Assembly (NCBI RefSeq): GCF_013373065.1 | Contig: NZ_JABXIN010000001.1 | Span: 217,652-281,651, forward strand | Direction: 5' to 3' | DNA length: 64,000 nucleotides | DNA from: Algoriphagus sp. | GTDB taxonomy: Bacteria > Bacteroidota > Bacteroidia > Cytophagales > Cyclobacteriaceae | Shown here: positions 25,838-34,928 of the stretch, piece by piece | How the letters are laid out: each line of letters begins with the position of its first letter | Numbering within the stretch: the first letter of the stretch is position 1 | Notes under the pieces: model-generated | The model's database searches: none | Seen by the model: the letters and a program-made list of their open reading frames with translations, nothing else | Told to the model about the DNA's origin: nothing | Made by a program: the position numbers and the translations under genes

Positions 25838-27541
25838 ATGAATAGAGCTGTTTTTCTCAAAGCCGGAAAATTCTTCTTCATTCTTTTCATCCTTGGGCTT
25901 ACTTCCTATCATTCCTCCTATTCACAAGGAAGTTATGTCCCATTTGAACGGGATTACTATCATCTGATCGATCGCTACGAAATCTTACAGGGAAAAAACA
26001 ATCCCTTTTTTCATACGGGATACAAACCCTACCGTCGGGACTTATTAGGTAAATATCTGGATAGTCTAGCTCAAGATCCAGTTATCAAAAGTGCATCCGA
26101 CCGTTTTAATCTTTCCTACCTGGCACAAGACAATTGGGAATTTGTAACCCAAGAAACAGAAGAATCCAAAAAACCCTTTCTAAAAAAGCTCTATCGCCGA
26201 CCTGGAGATTTTGCCCATTCTTATAGTGATGAATTCGACATTCACCTAAGTCCTGTCATCTATTTAGCGGGGGGCATGGAAACAGATCAGGATCAAAACC
26301 CTGCCCAACTTTCCCGTGGCTTTGTTGTTCGGGGAGCAGTAGATAAAAAGGTGAGTTTCTTTACCTACCTCACCACTTCAGAAGTATTTTTCCCAAGCTG
26401 GGTTAAAAACTATGCAGAATATCGAGGCGCTGTCCCTGGAGAAGGCTTTTGGAAAGAATACAACAGCGATGGTTATAGCTACTTTTCAGCAAGAGGACAT
26501 GTCAATTTTCATTTGACAAAAAGTATTCAGGCGCAGGTAGGACACGATCGTAATTTCATTGGAGAAGGCTATCGATCCTTTTTACTCTCGGACTTTTCCA
26601 ATCCATACATGTTTGTCAAACTCAACACCAAAATCGGGAAATTCCAATTGACAAACCTCTGGACTCAAATGACGGCGGATGTTTTTTATGACCGGGGAAG
26701 GCCCACAGACGGACGATATCCCCAGAAGTATTTCTCCATGCATCGCCTAGGATTCAACATTGGCAAAAAACTCAATTTGGGATTCTTTGAGTCCGTGATG
26801 ACCGACAAGGTCAATTTCAACTATTTCAATCCTGTGGTTTTCTTCCGATGGGTGGAGCAACAGCTAGGAACTCCTGATAAGGTTATGCTTGGGATGGACG
26901 CCAAGTGGATATTGATACCTGGAATGCAACTTTATGGACAATTTGCCTTGGATGAATTTGTGTTTTCAGAGTTTTTTGGAATTGATGGAAAAGGATCCAA
27001 GCGAAATAAATATGGGGTGCAGGCAGGCTATAAATACATCAATGCTTTTGAAATCTCCAATCTAGACTTGCAATTGGAATTCAACACAGCCCGACCCTAT
27101 ACCTTTCAAGAAAAATTTGACCATCAATCCTACACCAACTGGAGAACTCCTCTGACGCACCCCTTGGGGGCTAATTTTAAGGAATTTGTCGGCATCGTCC
27201 GCTATCAACCTATTCCAAAGCTTCGATTAACACTACTTGGAAACTACCAATTGTACGGAACTGATCCTGATGCTGAAACCAATTGGGGAGGCGATATTTT
27301 GAAAAACAGATTGGAAGGCAGTCCGACTGGATTATTTGGGAATGTCACCGGACAAGGAATCGAAAATCAGGTTATCCAAACAAACCTAGTGGCAAGCTAC
27401 ATGCTCAAGCACAATTTATTCATTGACGGCACCCATATTTTCAGAAGAAGAACAGCTCAAGATCTTTCCTCGCCGGAGAGTTCTCAATTTATCCAATTGG
27501 CAATTCGCTGGAATTTTATCCGTCCTGAGTTCAATTATTAA
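25838..27541 (+). CDS. Outer-membrane protein, Wzi/RemB-like
   Basis: A 567-residue exported protein, with signal peptide ending near SSYSQG (residue 29-31). The mature region has many amphipathic strands with aromatic girdles, for example QVGHDRNFIGEGYRSFLLSD and FQLTNLWTQMTADVF, and the C-terminus IQLAIRWNFIRPEFNY, as expected for a large barrel. The organisation resembles capsule-assembly Wzi-family proteins and the Flavobacterium gliding-related RemB; I cannot distinguish between these by eye. It precedes an ABC lipid/polysaccharide-type exporter by 99 bp on the same strand, which is compatible with envelope polysaccharide work. No polysaccharide synthesis cluster is adjacent. Confidence 0.65.
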   Translation: MNRAVFLKAGKFFFILFILGLTSYHSSYSQGSYVPFERDYYHLIDRYEILQGKNNPFFHTGYKPYRRDLLGKYLDSLAQDPVIKSASDRFNLSYLAQDNWEFVTQETEESKKPFLKKLYRRPGDFAHSYSDEFDIHLSPVIYLAGGMETDQDQNPAQLSRGFVVRGAVDKKVSFFTYLTTSEVFFPSWVKNYAEYRGAVPGEGFWKEYNSDGYSYFSARGHVNFHLTKSIQAQVGHDRNFIGEGYRSFLLSDFSNPYMFVKLNTKIGKFQLTNLWTQMTADVFYDRGRPTDGRYPQKYFSMHRLGFNIGKKLNLGFFESVMTDKVNFNYFNPVVFFRWVEQQLGTPDKVMLGMDAKWILIPGMQLYGQFALDEFVFSEFFGIDGKGSKRNKYGVQAGYKYINAFEISNLDLQLEFNTARPYTFQEKFDHQSYTNWRTPLTHPLGANFKEFVGIVRYQPIPKLRLTLLGNYQLYGTDPDAETNWGGDILKNRLEGSPTGLFGNVTGQGIENQVIQTNLVASYMLKHNLFIDGTHIFRRRTAQDLSSPESSQFIQLAIRWNFIRPEFNY

Positions 27542-27640
27542 TGGATTAAGAAGATCAAGGAATATTTTGTCCCAATTTCAAACTCGAATGGCTTCCTGAT
27601 TTTTCCGTAAATTGCGAGCCAAATTCGGAACTTTTCCTGC

Positions 27641-29473
27641 ATGAAAACTTACTTACGGATCTTGTCCTACGCCCGTCCATTCGGCAAGTTCGTACCCACA
27701 TATATCGGCTACACCCTTCTATCCATCATTTTCGGTTTGATCAATTTCACCTTACTCAAACCGCTTTTTGATGTGATCTTTGAACAGGTAGCTACTGATT
27801 CTTTGGAAAAATTCAGGGAACTCCCTCAATTTCAATTTACTTTGGAATACTTTACGGGGCTTTTCAATCATTATTTTCTAAAAATCCAGGACGGTTATGG
27901 AAAAGTGGGGACTTTAGCCTTCGTCTGTACCGTCATTGTCTTTTCTGTTTTTCTTTCCAACCTATTCACCTACTTGTCTGGTGTGGTTTTAGCAAAAGTT
28001 CGTGCCAAGGTCATCAAAGGCATGCGAACCGATATTTTCAATCGGGTGAGCGGGCTTCATTTAGGTTATTTTTCAAATGAGCGCAAAGGAGATTTGATGT
28101 CTAAAATGACCAATGATGTACAGGAAGTAGAAAACACCATCGTGCAGTCTCTTCGGGTCGTTTTCAGGGAACCGGCCACAATCATTCTATATTTCGCCGT
28201 CTTATTTTTTATGTCCGTCAAATTAACCCTGTTTACTATTCTATTAATTCCTATTTCTGGCGCCATCATTGGAGGAATCACGAGAAGGCTTAAAAGAAAG
28301 GCAGTAGAAAGCCAGCAAAGCTTAGGACGAATCGTAAATATTTTGGATGAAACTTTGGGGGGAATGCGCGTCATCAAGGCTTTCAATGCAGAATCCTTCA
28401 TGTTTGGCAAGTTCGATAAGGAAACAGATAACTATGCGGCTGTCAATGTGAACATGGCCCGAAAAAACGAATTGGCCTCTCCTATTTCACAGTTTTTGGG
28501 GGTAACCGTAGTAGCTGGTATTCTGATTTATGGTGGGAGCCTGGTACTTAGCGGAAATTCCAATTTAAGTGCTTCGGATTTCATTACCTACATCATCATC
28601 TTTACCCAAGTCCTCAATCCAGCCAAAGAAATTTCACGTGCTGTTTCCAGCGTACAGCGGGGTATTGCATCCGCTGAGCGGATTTTTGAAGTAGTCGATA
28701 CCCAACCGGCCATTACCTCTCCAGCCCATCCTCAAACGCTTACAGGCTTTCAACAAGAAATTGAATTTCGAAATGTGGATTTCTCCTATGGTGATAAAAA
28801 AGTCTTACAAGGAATCAATTTCAAGTTGGAGAAAGGAAAGACCATCGCCTTGGTCGGCCCTTCAGGGGGAGGAAAATCTACCTTGGCAGATTTGGTTCCA
28901 AGATTTTATGATCCCACCCATGGTGAAATCTTGATCGATGGAATCAATCTCAAATCATTGAATTTGGCTTCCCTCCGAAAGTACATGGGAATAGTCACCC
29001 AGGAATCCATCTTATTTAACGATTCCGTTTTCAACAACATCGCATTCGGCTTGGAAGGCGTTACCGAAAAGCAGGTTATGGAAGCGGCACAAATCGCCAA
29101 TGCCCATGAGTTTATCGAAAAGATGGAAAACGGATATCAGACCAACATTGGAGAACGGGGAAGTAAACTTTCAGGCGGGCAGCGGCAGCGCTTAAGCATT
29201 GCCCGAGCCGTATTAAAAAATCCACCTATTCTAATTTTGGATGAAGCAACCTCCGCTTTGGATTCCGAATCCGAAAAGCTGGTACAGGAAGCCTTGACTC
29301 AATTAATGAAAAACCGAACCACGCTGGTAATCGCTCATCGACTAAGTACCATTCAGCATGCGGATGAAATCTTGGTAATCGATCAGGGTCAAATCATTCA
29401 ACGGGGAACCCATGCTGAATTACTCAAGCAAAAAGGACTTTACCAGAAGCTTTCCAGTATTCAGTCCGTTTAG
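27641..29473 (+). CDS. MsbA-like ABC exporter (fused permease and ATPase)
   Basis: A 610-residue half-transporter. The membrane domain has six helices over about residues 15-330, and the ATPase follows with Walker A GPSGGGKST near 407-415, Q-loop VTQESILF near 450-457, signature LSGGQRQR near 514-521 and Walker B ILILDEATSALD near 534-545. The His switch is IAHRLS. It would work as a homodimer, flipping lipid, glycolipid or drug across the inner membrane; MsbA is the best-known relative. No lpxK or kdsB lies nearby to support a lipid A role specifically. Confidence 0.93.
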   Translation: MKTYLRILSYARPFGKFVPTYIGYTLLSIIFGLINFTLLKPLFDVIFEQVATDSLEKFRELPQFQFTLEYFTGLFNHYFLKIQDGYGKVGTLAFVCTVIVFSVFLSNLFTYLSGVVLAKVRAKVIKGMRTDIFNRVSGLHLGYFSNERKGDLMSKMTNDVQEVENTIVQSLRVVFREPATIILYFAVLFFMSVKLTLFTILLIPISGAIIGGITRRLKRKAVESQQSLGRIVNILDETLGGMRVIKAFNAESFMFGKFDKETDNYAAVNVNMARKNELASPISQFLGVTVVAGILIYGGSLVLSGNSNLSASDFITYIIIFTQVLNPAKEISRAVSSVQRGIASAERIFEVVDTQPAITSPAHPQTLTGFQQEIEFRNVDFSYGDKKVLQGINFKLEKGKTIALVGPSGGGKSTLADLVPRFYDPTHGEILIDGINLKSLNLASLRKYMGIVTQESILFNDSVFNNIAFGLEGVTEKQVMEAAQIANAHEFIEKMENGYQTNIGERGSKLSGGQRQRLSIARAVLKNPPILILDEATSALDSESEKLVQEALTQLMKNRTTLVIAHRLSTIQHADEILVIDQGQIIQRGTHAELLKQKGLYQKLSSIQSV

Positions 29474-29503
29474 TTATATTCGAAGAAAATAATAATCACC
29501 ACT

Positions 29504-29872
29504 ATGCGGAAGTTTCACCGAATTCTCCAAATCATTTTACTGGTCTATTTTGCAGGTTTACTCATATTTTTCATTTCCTTCGATACCATGGCAGGTTTAG
29601 TAGGAATCGCCGAAGTCACCTCCGATTCTGTGGTTAAAATTTTACTGACAGGATTAGTCTTGTTTTTGATCTCTTGGCTAGTCGGAAAAGGCGTAAAGTC
29701 ATCTTTAGAAGGCAAAGTCAAAAAGATGGAAAATGAAATGAATGCACTCAAAGCAAAAATTTATGACTTTGAACATCCAAAGACTACAGAAAAACCAAAA
29801 TCTCAGGAGACTCAACCACCTTCAGATTCTGAAGGAAGCAGCATTCCTCCGAGACAAAATTTCACCGAATAA
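29504..29872 (+). CDS. Small two-span membrane protein with coiled coil
   Basis: A 122-residue protein of unknown family. Two membrane segments are clear (about residues 9-28 and 46-63), then a basic heptad-rich segment KKMENEMNALKAKIYDFEHP (about 73-92) predicting a short coiled coil, and a Pro/Ser-rich disordered tail. It starts 30 bp after the exporter gene and precedes yifB, with a terminator directly after it, so it probably ends the exporter transcript. Function not assignable. Confidence 0.7.
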   Translation: MRKFHRILQIILLVYFAGLLIFFISFDTMAGLVGIAEVTSDSVVKILLTGLVLFLISWLVGKGVKSSLEGKVKKMENEMNALKAKIYDFEHPKTTEKPKSQETQPPSDSEGSSIPPRQNFTE

Positions 29873-29901
29873 TTAAGGTTTACATTCAAAAACTGTATAT
29901 T

Positions 29902-29929
29902 AAGGAAACCAAAACGGTTTCCTTTTTTT
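29902..29929 (+). terminator. Terminator ending exactly at the yifB start codon
   Basis: A perfect 9-bp stem AAGGAAACC (29902-29910) with GGTTTCCTT (29916-29924), 5-nt loop, then a run of seven T ending at 29929. The ATG of yifB is at 29930-29932, so no leader separates them. It ends the upstream transcript and could also act as an attenuator. Confidence 0.88.
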
Positions 29930-31468
29930 ATGGTTGCAAAAACTTTTGGAAGTGCAGTCTCAGGAGTAGACGCCAATCTCATCACAATTGAAGTCAATGT
30001 AGGTCAGGGCACCAGCTTTTTCATGGTAGGCCTTCCGGATTCTGCTGTTAAAGAATCCCAACAGCGAGTGGAATCGGCACTCAAGTATTTCAACTACCGA
30101 ATGCCCAGGCAAAAAGTCGTCATTAATTTAGCTCCTGCTGATATTCGCAAAGAGGGTTCAGCCTATGACCTTCCCATCGCCATGGGAATTCTTCAAGCAT
30201 CTGAGCAGGTAGATTTTCCTGAATTGGATCGGTATGTAATCATGGGTGAGCTTTCCCTCGATGGTAATTTAAGGCCTATAAAAGGTGTGCTTCCCATCGC
30301 TATCGAAGCTCGTAAACGGGGATTCAAAGGGTTTATTCTTCCCTTGGAAAATGCCAAGGAAGCTTCCATCGTCAACAATCTGGATATTATCGGAGTCGAA
30401 ACCCTAAATGAAGCTGTTGAATTTTTACAGGGAAATCTTGAAATCACCCCTTTGGTCACCGATACACGGGAGATCTTTTATCATTCTTTGGATGATATTG
30501 AGTTTGATTTTTCCGATGTGCAAGGACAAGAAAACATCAAACGCGCCATGGAAATCGCTGCAGCAGGCGGACACAATGTCATCATGATTGGACCTCCCGG
30601 TGCCGGAAAAACCATGTTGGCCAAGCGACTTCCCTCTATCCTTCCTCCACTTTCGTTGCAAGAAGCCTTAGAAACCACCAAAATCCATTCTGTTGCTGGC
30701 AAACTTGGAAAAAACGCATCGCTTTTAGCTAATAGACCCTTTCGAAGTCCACATCACACCATTTCTGACGTGGCGCTTGTAGGAGGTGGTGGTAATCCCC
30801 AACCTGGAGAAATCTCCTTGGCACACAATGGCGTGCTGTTTTTAGATGAATTACCCGAATTCAAGCGAACTGTTTTGGAAGTGATGCGACAACCTTTGGA
30901 AGAACGAAAAGTCACGATTTCCCGCGCAAAAATATCCGTGGACTACCCTGCCAATTTCATGCTTATCGCCAGTATGAATCCCTGCCCATGCGGTTATTAC
31001 AACCATCCTGAAAAGGAATGTGTCTGTGGACCAGGAATTGTGCAACGCTACCTCAATAAAGTCAGCGGACCCTTATTGGATCGGATCGACCTCCACGTGG
31101 AAGTCACGCCGGTGAAATTTGACGAAATGACCTCCACCCGAAAGGCTGAGTCCAGCAAATCCATCCGGGAGCGGGTGATTCAAGGACGAGAAAAACAAAA
31201 AGAGCGCTTCCAAAACAACCCGGAAGTCTACTGCAATGCCATGATGCCTTCCCATATGGTTAAGGAGGTCTGCCAAATCAACGAAGCCGGAAAAGCTTTG
31301 CTGAAAACCGCGATGGAGCGCCTGGGATTAAGTGCCCGTGCCTACGATCGGATTTTGAAAGTAGCCCGAACCATTGCTGATATTGCCGATAGTGAAACAA
31401 TTAAAGTGGAACATCTGGCAGAGGCAATCCAATATCGAAGCTTAGACCGCGAGGGATGGGCAGGGTGA
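29930..31468 (+). CDS. YifB/ComM family Mg-chelatase-like AAA+ ATPase
   Basis: A 512-residue protein of the YifB (ComM) family. The N-terminal Lon-protease-like domain covers about residues 1-170 (GVDANLITIEVNVGQG, SLDGNLRPIKGVLPIAI), then the AAA+ module with Walker A GPPGAGKTMLAKRL near 219-232, Walker B LFLDELPEF near 303-311, and the zinc-like CPCGYY segment near 347. A C-terminal Mg-chelatase lid follows. In Vibrio, ComM is a helicase promoting branch migration in natural transformation; the role in Bacteroidota is unproven. Start chosen at 29930, which matches the family's usual N-terminus, immediately after a terminator. Confidence 0.94.
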   Translation: MVAKTFGSAVSGVDANLITIEVNVGQGTSFFMVGLPDSAVKESQQRVESALKYFNYRMPRQKVVINLAPADIRKEGSAYDLPIAMGILQASEQVDFPELDRYVIMGELSLDGNLRPIKGVLPIAIEARKRGFKGFILPLENAKEASIVNNLDIIGVETLNEAVEFLQGNLEITPLVTDTREIFYHSLDDIEFDFSDVQGQENIKRAMEIAAAGGHNVIMIGPPGAGKTMLAKRLPSILPPLSLQEALETTKIHSVAGKLGKNASLLANRPFRSPHHTISDVALVGGGGNPQPGEISLAHNGVLFLDELPEFKRTVLEVMRQPLEERKVTISRAKISVDYPANFMLIASMNPCPCGYYNHPEKECVCGPGIVQRYLNKVSGPLLDRIDLHVEVTPVKFDEMTSTRKAESSKSIRERVIQGREKQKERFQNNPEVYCNAMMPSHMVKEVCQINEAGKALLKTAMERLGLSARAYDRILKVARTIADIADSETIKVEHLAEAIQYRSLDREGWAG

Positions 31469-31791
31469 TTTTTTCTGATCATGTAATATGCTATCACTTC
31501 CTTTACAAGGTTTAGATATAGAAAACCTGTCCCATATCGTCCTCAGACAGTAGCTTATACTGGTCATTGATTTGGCAATACTATAGGGGCCAAAACTATT
31601 TTTTTATTGATCTGTAAATAGAAAGCCCAATCGTTTTCGAGAATCTTTTAAATTTCAATAATCAAAAAATGAATGGATAAACTTAAAGTACAAATCAGGA
31701 ACCTCAGGTACACAAGAGAAGAAGGACTGTACCCTTCCCCTCCTTACCATTAGTTTGTCTAGAACCAGTAGCCTTATGATAGGCTCCTCGA
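31469..31791. other. Intergenic stretch between yifB and the HdeD-like gene
   Basis: About 320 bp of AT-rich sequence between convergent genes. No ORF with convincing coding character was found. A short AGCCT/AGGCT hairpin (31770-31785) lies near the stop of the HdeD-like gene but has no good T run on either strand. Confidence 0.5.
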
Positions 31792-32340
31792 CTAAACTCC
31801 TTTGAGCTTCTTTACGACAAAACGCTTTAAAAATGCCAGAATCACAAAACCTAATCCTAGCAAGACCGCTTGAAGCCCTAAGAATACACTGACCCCAACG
31901 GCCCCTTTTCCAATATCAAAAACCATCATAATCCCTCCAATGACGGCCATCACTCCCAATCCAAAAATAACCCATCCAAAATTCATAGCCTCTCGCAAGC
32001 CCCATCCTTGAATCGACAGAAATATACCCGTAGAAAGGAACCATAGACCAAAGAAAATGGTGATTAGTTTCATGGTAGCCATCAAATTTGCCAACATCAA
32101 CACACCTAGAATGGCCGTTAGCAAACTCCATAAAAGAGATTGATTTTCTCTTTCTTCTTTGGGAGCAAATAAATAGCCTAAGAGCCCTGTAGCACCTGCT
32201 ACCAAGGTCAAAATTCCCAGCCAAAAGGATAGGCCCGCCAACATATCAGCTGGATGACGCATTACGTAGATCCCGAGAATTATGAAAAGCAAACCTTGCA
32301 AAAGAATTACCCACCACTTTTTAAAAACTGACTGTAACAT
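31792..32340 (-). CDS. HdeD-family (DUF308) membrane protein
   Basis: A 182-residue integral membrane protein with six predicted spans. It contains two copies of the DUF308 unit, visible as LLFIILGIYVMRHPADMLAGL near residues 16-36 and FWLSTGIFLSIQGWGLREA later, as in HdeD, an acid-stress-related inner membrane protein of E. coli. The short loops and ending KRFVVKKLKGV support a cytoplasmic positive C-terminus. Role here is unknown. It stands alone, convergent to yifB and followed upstream by a gene-poor stretch. Confidence 0.85.
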   Translation of the reverse strand: MLQSVFKKWWVILLQGLLFIILGIYVMRHPADMLAGLSFWLGILTLVAGATGLLGYLFAPKEERENQSLLWSLLTAILGVLMLANLMATMKLITIFFGLWFLSTGIFLSIQGWGLREAMNFGWVIFGLGVMAVIGGIMMVFDIGKGAVGVSVFLGLQAVLLGLGFVILAFLKRFVVKKLKGV

Positions 32341-33045
32341 GAACGTAGTATTTAAATTTGAAAATTCTGAACTTAAACTTCATTTGAAAGAAAAAAGAAC
32401 TTTTCGAGCTTATTGAGGCCCGGAAGTCTCAGGGAATATACGGATAAATTTTGCCAAATCCGGAAATCACCCACCCCATTCAATCTAGCTCCATTAGCTC
32501 AGGCTTCAAGCTTCATCTTCTGTGATTCGGCAGCTCCCTCCAAAATATTCGAAATACCAACCCTTTTGATCAAAGCCATTCCTTCTTTCTTCTTGAGAAT
32601 TGTCTAGGATTAGGGATATTGGTTTGAAATAAGAGTTTCAAATCAAACTATTGATTTCATTTGGAAGAATAAAAATGATCAATCCCAAAATCGGTTGAAA
32701 TCATGGACTTCTTTTCACCAATTGAAAAGAAAGCCTTTTTAAATGGATAAGGGTAAAGCTTTTTGATCTAAGAAAACTTATTCAAAATGGTAAATGTGGA
32801 TGGAGAGGATACATTTACCGGGCTTAACAATATTAAACGAGCGTTGGCTTTAGGACAGGGTGGCGAACAATTCCGCGCCCCAAAATATTGGGCTCCTTTC
32901 CTTTTGAATAGTATTTAACACACCTCTCTTATTGAATATTTTAAGAGAAAAGGAATAAAAACATATTGAGTTTTGAATTGGTTATATCTAGGCTTATATA
33001 CTTAATCAATTGATTGCTTTTCTAAACCCTTTTAAAACCGATCCG
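32341..33045. other. Gene-poor 700-bp stretch with possible gene remnants
   Basis: No intact gene is convincing here. On the minus strand, a frame from 32579 to 32373 reads 26 codons, a TGA at 32501-32499, then 41 more codons that look protein-like (GDFRIWQNLSVYSLRLPGL). On the plus strand, 32787-32918 encodes 43 residues ending FRAPKYWAPFLLNSI, which recalls the C-terminal end of CHAT-domain proteins. Both may be decayed fragments or repeated intergenic sequence. The remainder is AT-rich. Confidence 0.4.
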
Positions 33046-33789
33046 ATGAAAAAATTACTTGTTTTATTTCTTCTATCCGTTTCGAGTGCAGTTTCTGCCC
33101 AAGATTTAATCCAAACAGATAATCAAGACGTCAAAATCACACCTATCCTTCACGGTTCATTGGTACTGGACTACAAAGACATGACGATCTATGTAGACCC
33201 ATACGGGGGAGCTGAGCGCTTTCAATCTCAAAATCCAGCAGATCTAGTATTGATCACAGATATCCACGGCGATCATCACAACCAAGAAACGCTTGATGGA
33301 CTCGATTTATCACAAGCAGTGATTGTTGCACCTCAAGCTGTTGCGGAAAAGCTTCCGGCTGAAAAATATCGAAGCATCATCGTCCTTGGAAATGGGGATA
33401 TAGAAACTATTTTGGGGAGCAGAATTGAGGCCATCCCCATGTACAATTTGCCTGAAACCGATGATAGCAGACACCCCAAAGGAAGAGGAAATGGCTATAT
33501 CGTTGAATTAGGAGGAAAGAGTTTTTATTTCTCAGGAGATACGGAAGATATTCCAGAAATGAGAGCCCTGGAAAATATTGACGTAGCCTTTGTATGCATG
33601 AACTTACCCTATACGATGGATGTGGATCAAGCGGCCAGCGCTGTTTCCGAATTCAAACCTACCATTGTTTATCCTTACCACTACAGAGGAACAAACGGAC
33701 TTAGTGATGTAGAAAAATTCAAAACCCTCGTTCAGGGCCAAGCACCTAATGTAGATGTTAGACTACGAAATTGGTATCCAGAGAATTAA
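33046..33789 (+). CDS. Exported MBL-fold metallo-hydrolase (UlaG-like)
   Basis: A 247-residue secreted member of the metallo-beta-lactamase superfamily. The ATG at 33046 opens a good signal peptide (KKLLVLFLLSVSSAVSAQD); a TTG 36 bp upstream is open but adds nothing conserved. The metal-binding motif reads TDIHGDHH near residues 75-82, and a later ligand Asp lies in FSGDTED near 166-172; His in YPYHYRG near 216-222 completes the site. Members resemble UlaG-type hydrolases and are of unclear substrate in Bacteroidota. It is followed by a strong terminator. Confidence 0.87.
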   Translation: MKKLLVLFLLSVSSAVSAQDLIQTDNQDVKITPILHGSLVLDYKDMTIYVDPYGGAERFQSQNPADLVLITDIHGDHHNQETLDGLDLSQAVIVAPQAVAEKLPAEKYRSIIVLGNGDIETILGSRIEAIPMYNLPETDDSRHPKGRGNGYIVELGGKSFYFSGDTEDIPEMRALENIDVAFVCMNLPYTMDVDQAASAVSEFKPTIVYPYHYRGTNGLSDVEKFKTLVQGQAPNVDVRLRNWYPEN

Positions 33790-33822
33790 AATCTAATCCG
33801 ATTCACATTCCAAATAAATAAC

Positions 33823-33853
33823 AAGCCCCTCGATTCGAGGGGTTTATTTTTTT
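33823..33853 (+). terminator. Terminator of the exported MBL-fold gene
   Basis: Stem CCCCTCG (33826-33832) with CGAGGGG (33836-33842), tight ATT loop, extended by A-T pairs, then a T-rich run to 33853. Confidence 0.9.
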
Positions 33854-33966
33854 GTATCAATCTCTGATTAAAATCAACTTTTCTATATCCAAAAATCAGG
33901 TGATTTATTATTGTCAGATACTAGTTTCAGTAACTAGAATAAGTCTGGCCTTTAAAGAAATAAATC

Positions 33967-34392
33967 ATGAAAAAGTTGTTCATCGCCATATTCGTTGTGG
34001 CGACCCTCATTGGAGCAGCTTATCCAAGCTTTGCTCAGCAAATGACCAAACAGGATTACTTGGAAAAAAGTAAAAAGCAAAAAACTACAGCTTGGATTCT
34101 ACTTGGAGCTGGGGCAGCAGTAACCACTACTGGTGCTATTATCTTTTCTGAAAACTTCTGCATTTTCGGTTGTTCAAAAAGTGAAGTGGACGCTTCAAAT
34201 GCCGGCGGAGTGATGGTTTTGGCAGGTGGAGCCGCCATGTTGGCGAGTATTCCTGTTTTTATCAGTTCAGGAAACAATGCAAAAAAAGCGGCAGAATTGA
34301 GTTTCAGGTATCAACCCATGAATATACCGGAATATGTGGGAACCATTCCTAAGGCCTATCCTTCGTTAACACTGACTATCCCAATTGATTAA
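33967..34392 (+). CDS. Hypothetical exported/membrane protein
   Basis: A 141-residue protein with a signal peptide (about residues 1-23, ending PSFAQ) and two further hydrophobic segments around 41-58 and 78-97, the first followed by ENFCIFGCSKSEV with two cysteines. The short basic region KSKKQKTTAWILLGAGA before the first span is typical of a family of small Bacteroidota proteins with paired Gly/Ala-rich helices. The C-terminal tail PSLTLTIPID is strand-like. I do not recognise a function. It stands alone between two transcription units. Confidence 0.7.
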   Translation: MKKLFIAIFVVATLIGAAYPSFAQQMTKQDYLEKSKKQKTTAWILLGAGAAVTTTGAIIFSENFCIFGCSKSEVDASNAGGVMVLAGGAAMLASIPVFISSGNNAKKAAELSFRYQPMNIPEYVGTIPKAYPSLTLTIPID

Positions 34393-34490
34393 ACCAAACC
34401 AACCTAGGCGAAGGAGGAGAATTCTTAATTAGAGTCAAAAAAGATTTGAATTAATTTTTATACCTTTTTTAGATTCAATTTCATGAGACT

Positions 34491-34928
34491 ATGGAACTCC
34501 TCCTTCGTTACCTCCACTTTATCTCGGTATTTACACTAGCCGGAACTTTATTCGCAGAATTTTTTCTTCTCGACAAGAGCCTTACAAAGAAACAAATCAA
34601 ATTGCTTAGCCGAATCGATGCCGTTTATGGGATTTCTGCTCTTTCCTTACTTATTGTAGGTCTTTCACTTTGGTTGGGAGGGTATGGAAAACCCACTGAG
34701 TTTTACAGTCAAAACCCAACCTTCCATCTCAAATTGACTCTGTTTATTTTGATTGGACTAATTTCTATTTATCCAACTATCTTTTTTATTCGACAAGCAA
34801 AAGGAAAGCAAAGTCAAAAAGTTTTGATCCCTCAGGGGATTATTTGGTCCATTCGAATGGAATTAATTCTGTTATCCATCATCCCTGTCTTAGCTGGCTT
34901 GATGGCCAAAGGAATCCGAATTTTTTAA
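34491..34928 (+). CDS. DUF2214-like membrane protein
   Basis: A 145-residue protein with four membrane helices. The pattern RYLHFISVFTLAGTLFAEFFLL at the N-terminus, GKPTEFYSQNPTFHLKL near 66-82 and LISIYPTIFFIRQ near 92-104 match the DUF2214/CopD-like group, which contains conserved His in helices and has been guessed to bind haem or metal. Function is unknown. Its stop codon shares the TTAA at 34925-34928 with the stop codon of the convergent PFK gene. Confidence 0.78.
   Translation: MELLLRYLHFISVFTLAGTLFAEFFLLDKSLTKKQIKLLSRIDAVYGISALSLLIVGLSLWLGGYGKPTEFYSQNPTFHLKLTLFILIGLISIYPTIFFIRQAKGKQSQKVLIPQGIIWSIRMELILLSIIPVLAGLMAKGIRIF

Noticed and set aside
32413..32607. 64-codon plus-strand frame in the gene-poor stretch
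   Set aside because: Unnatural composition and no motif; the opposite strand looks more protein-like, though broken.
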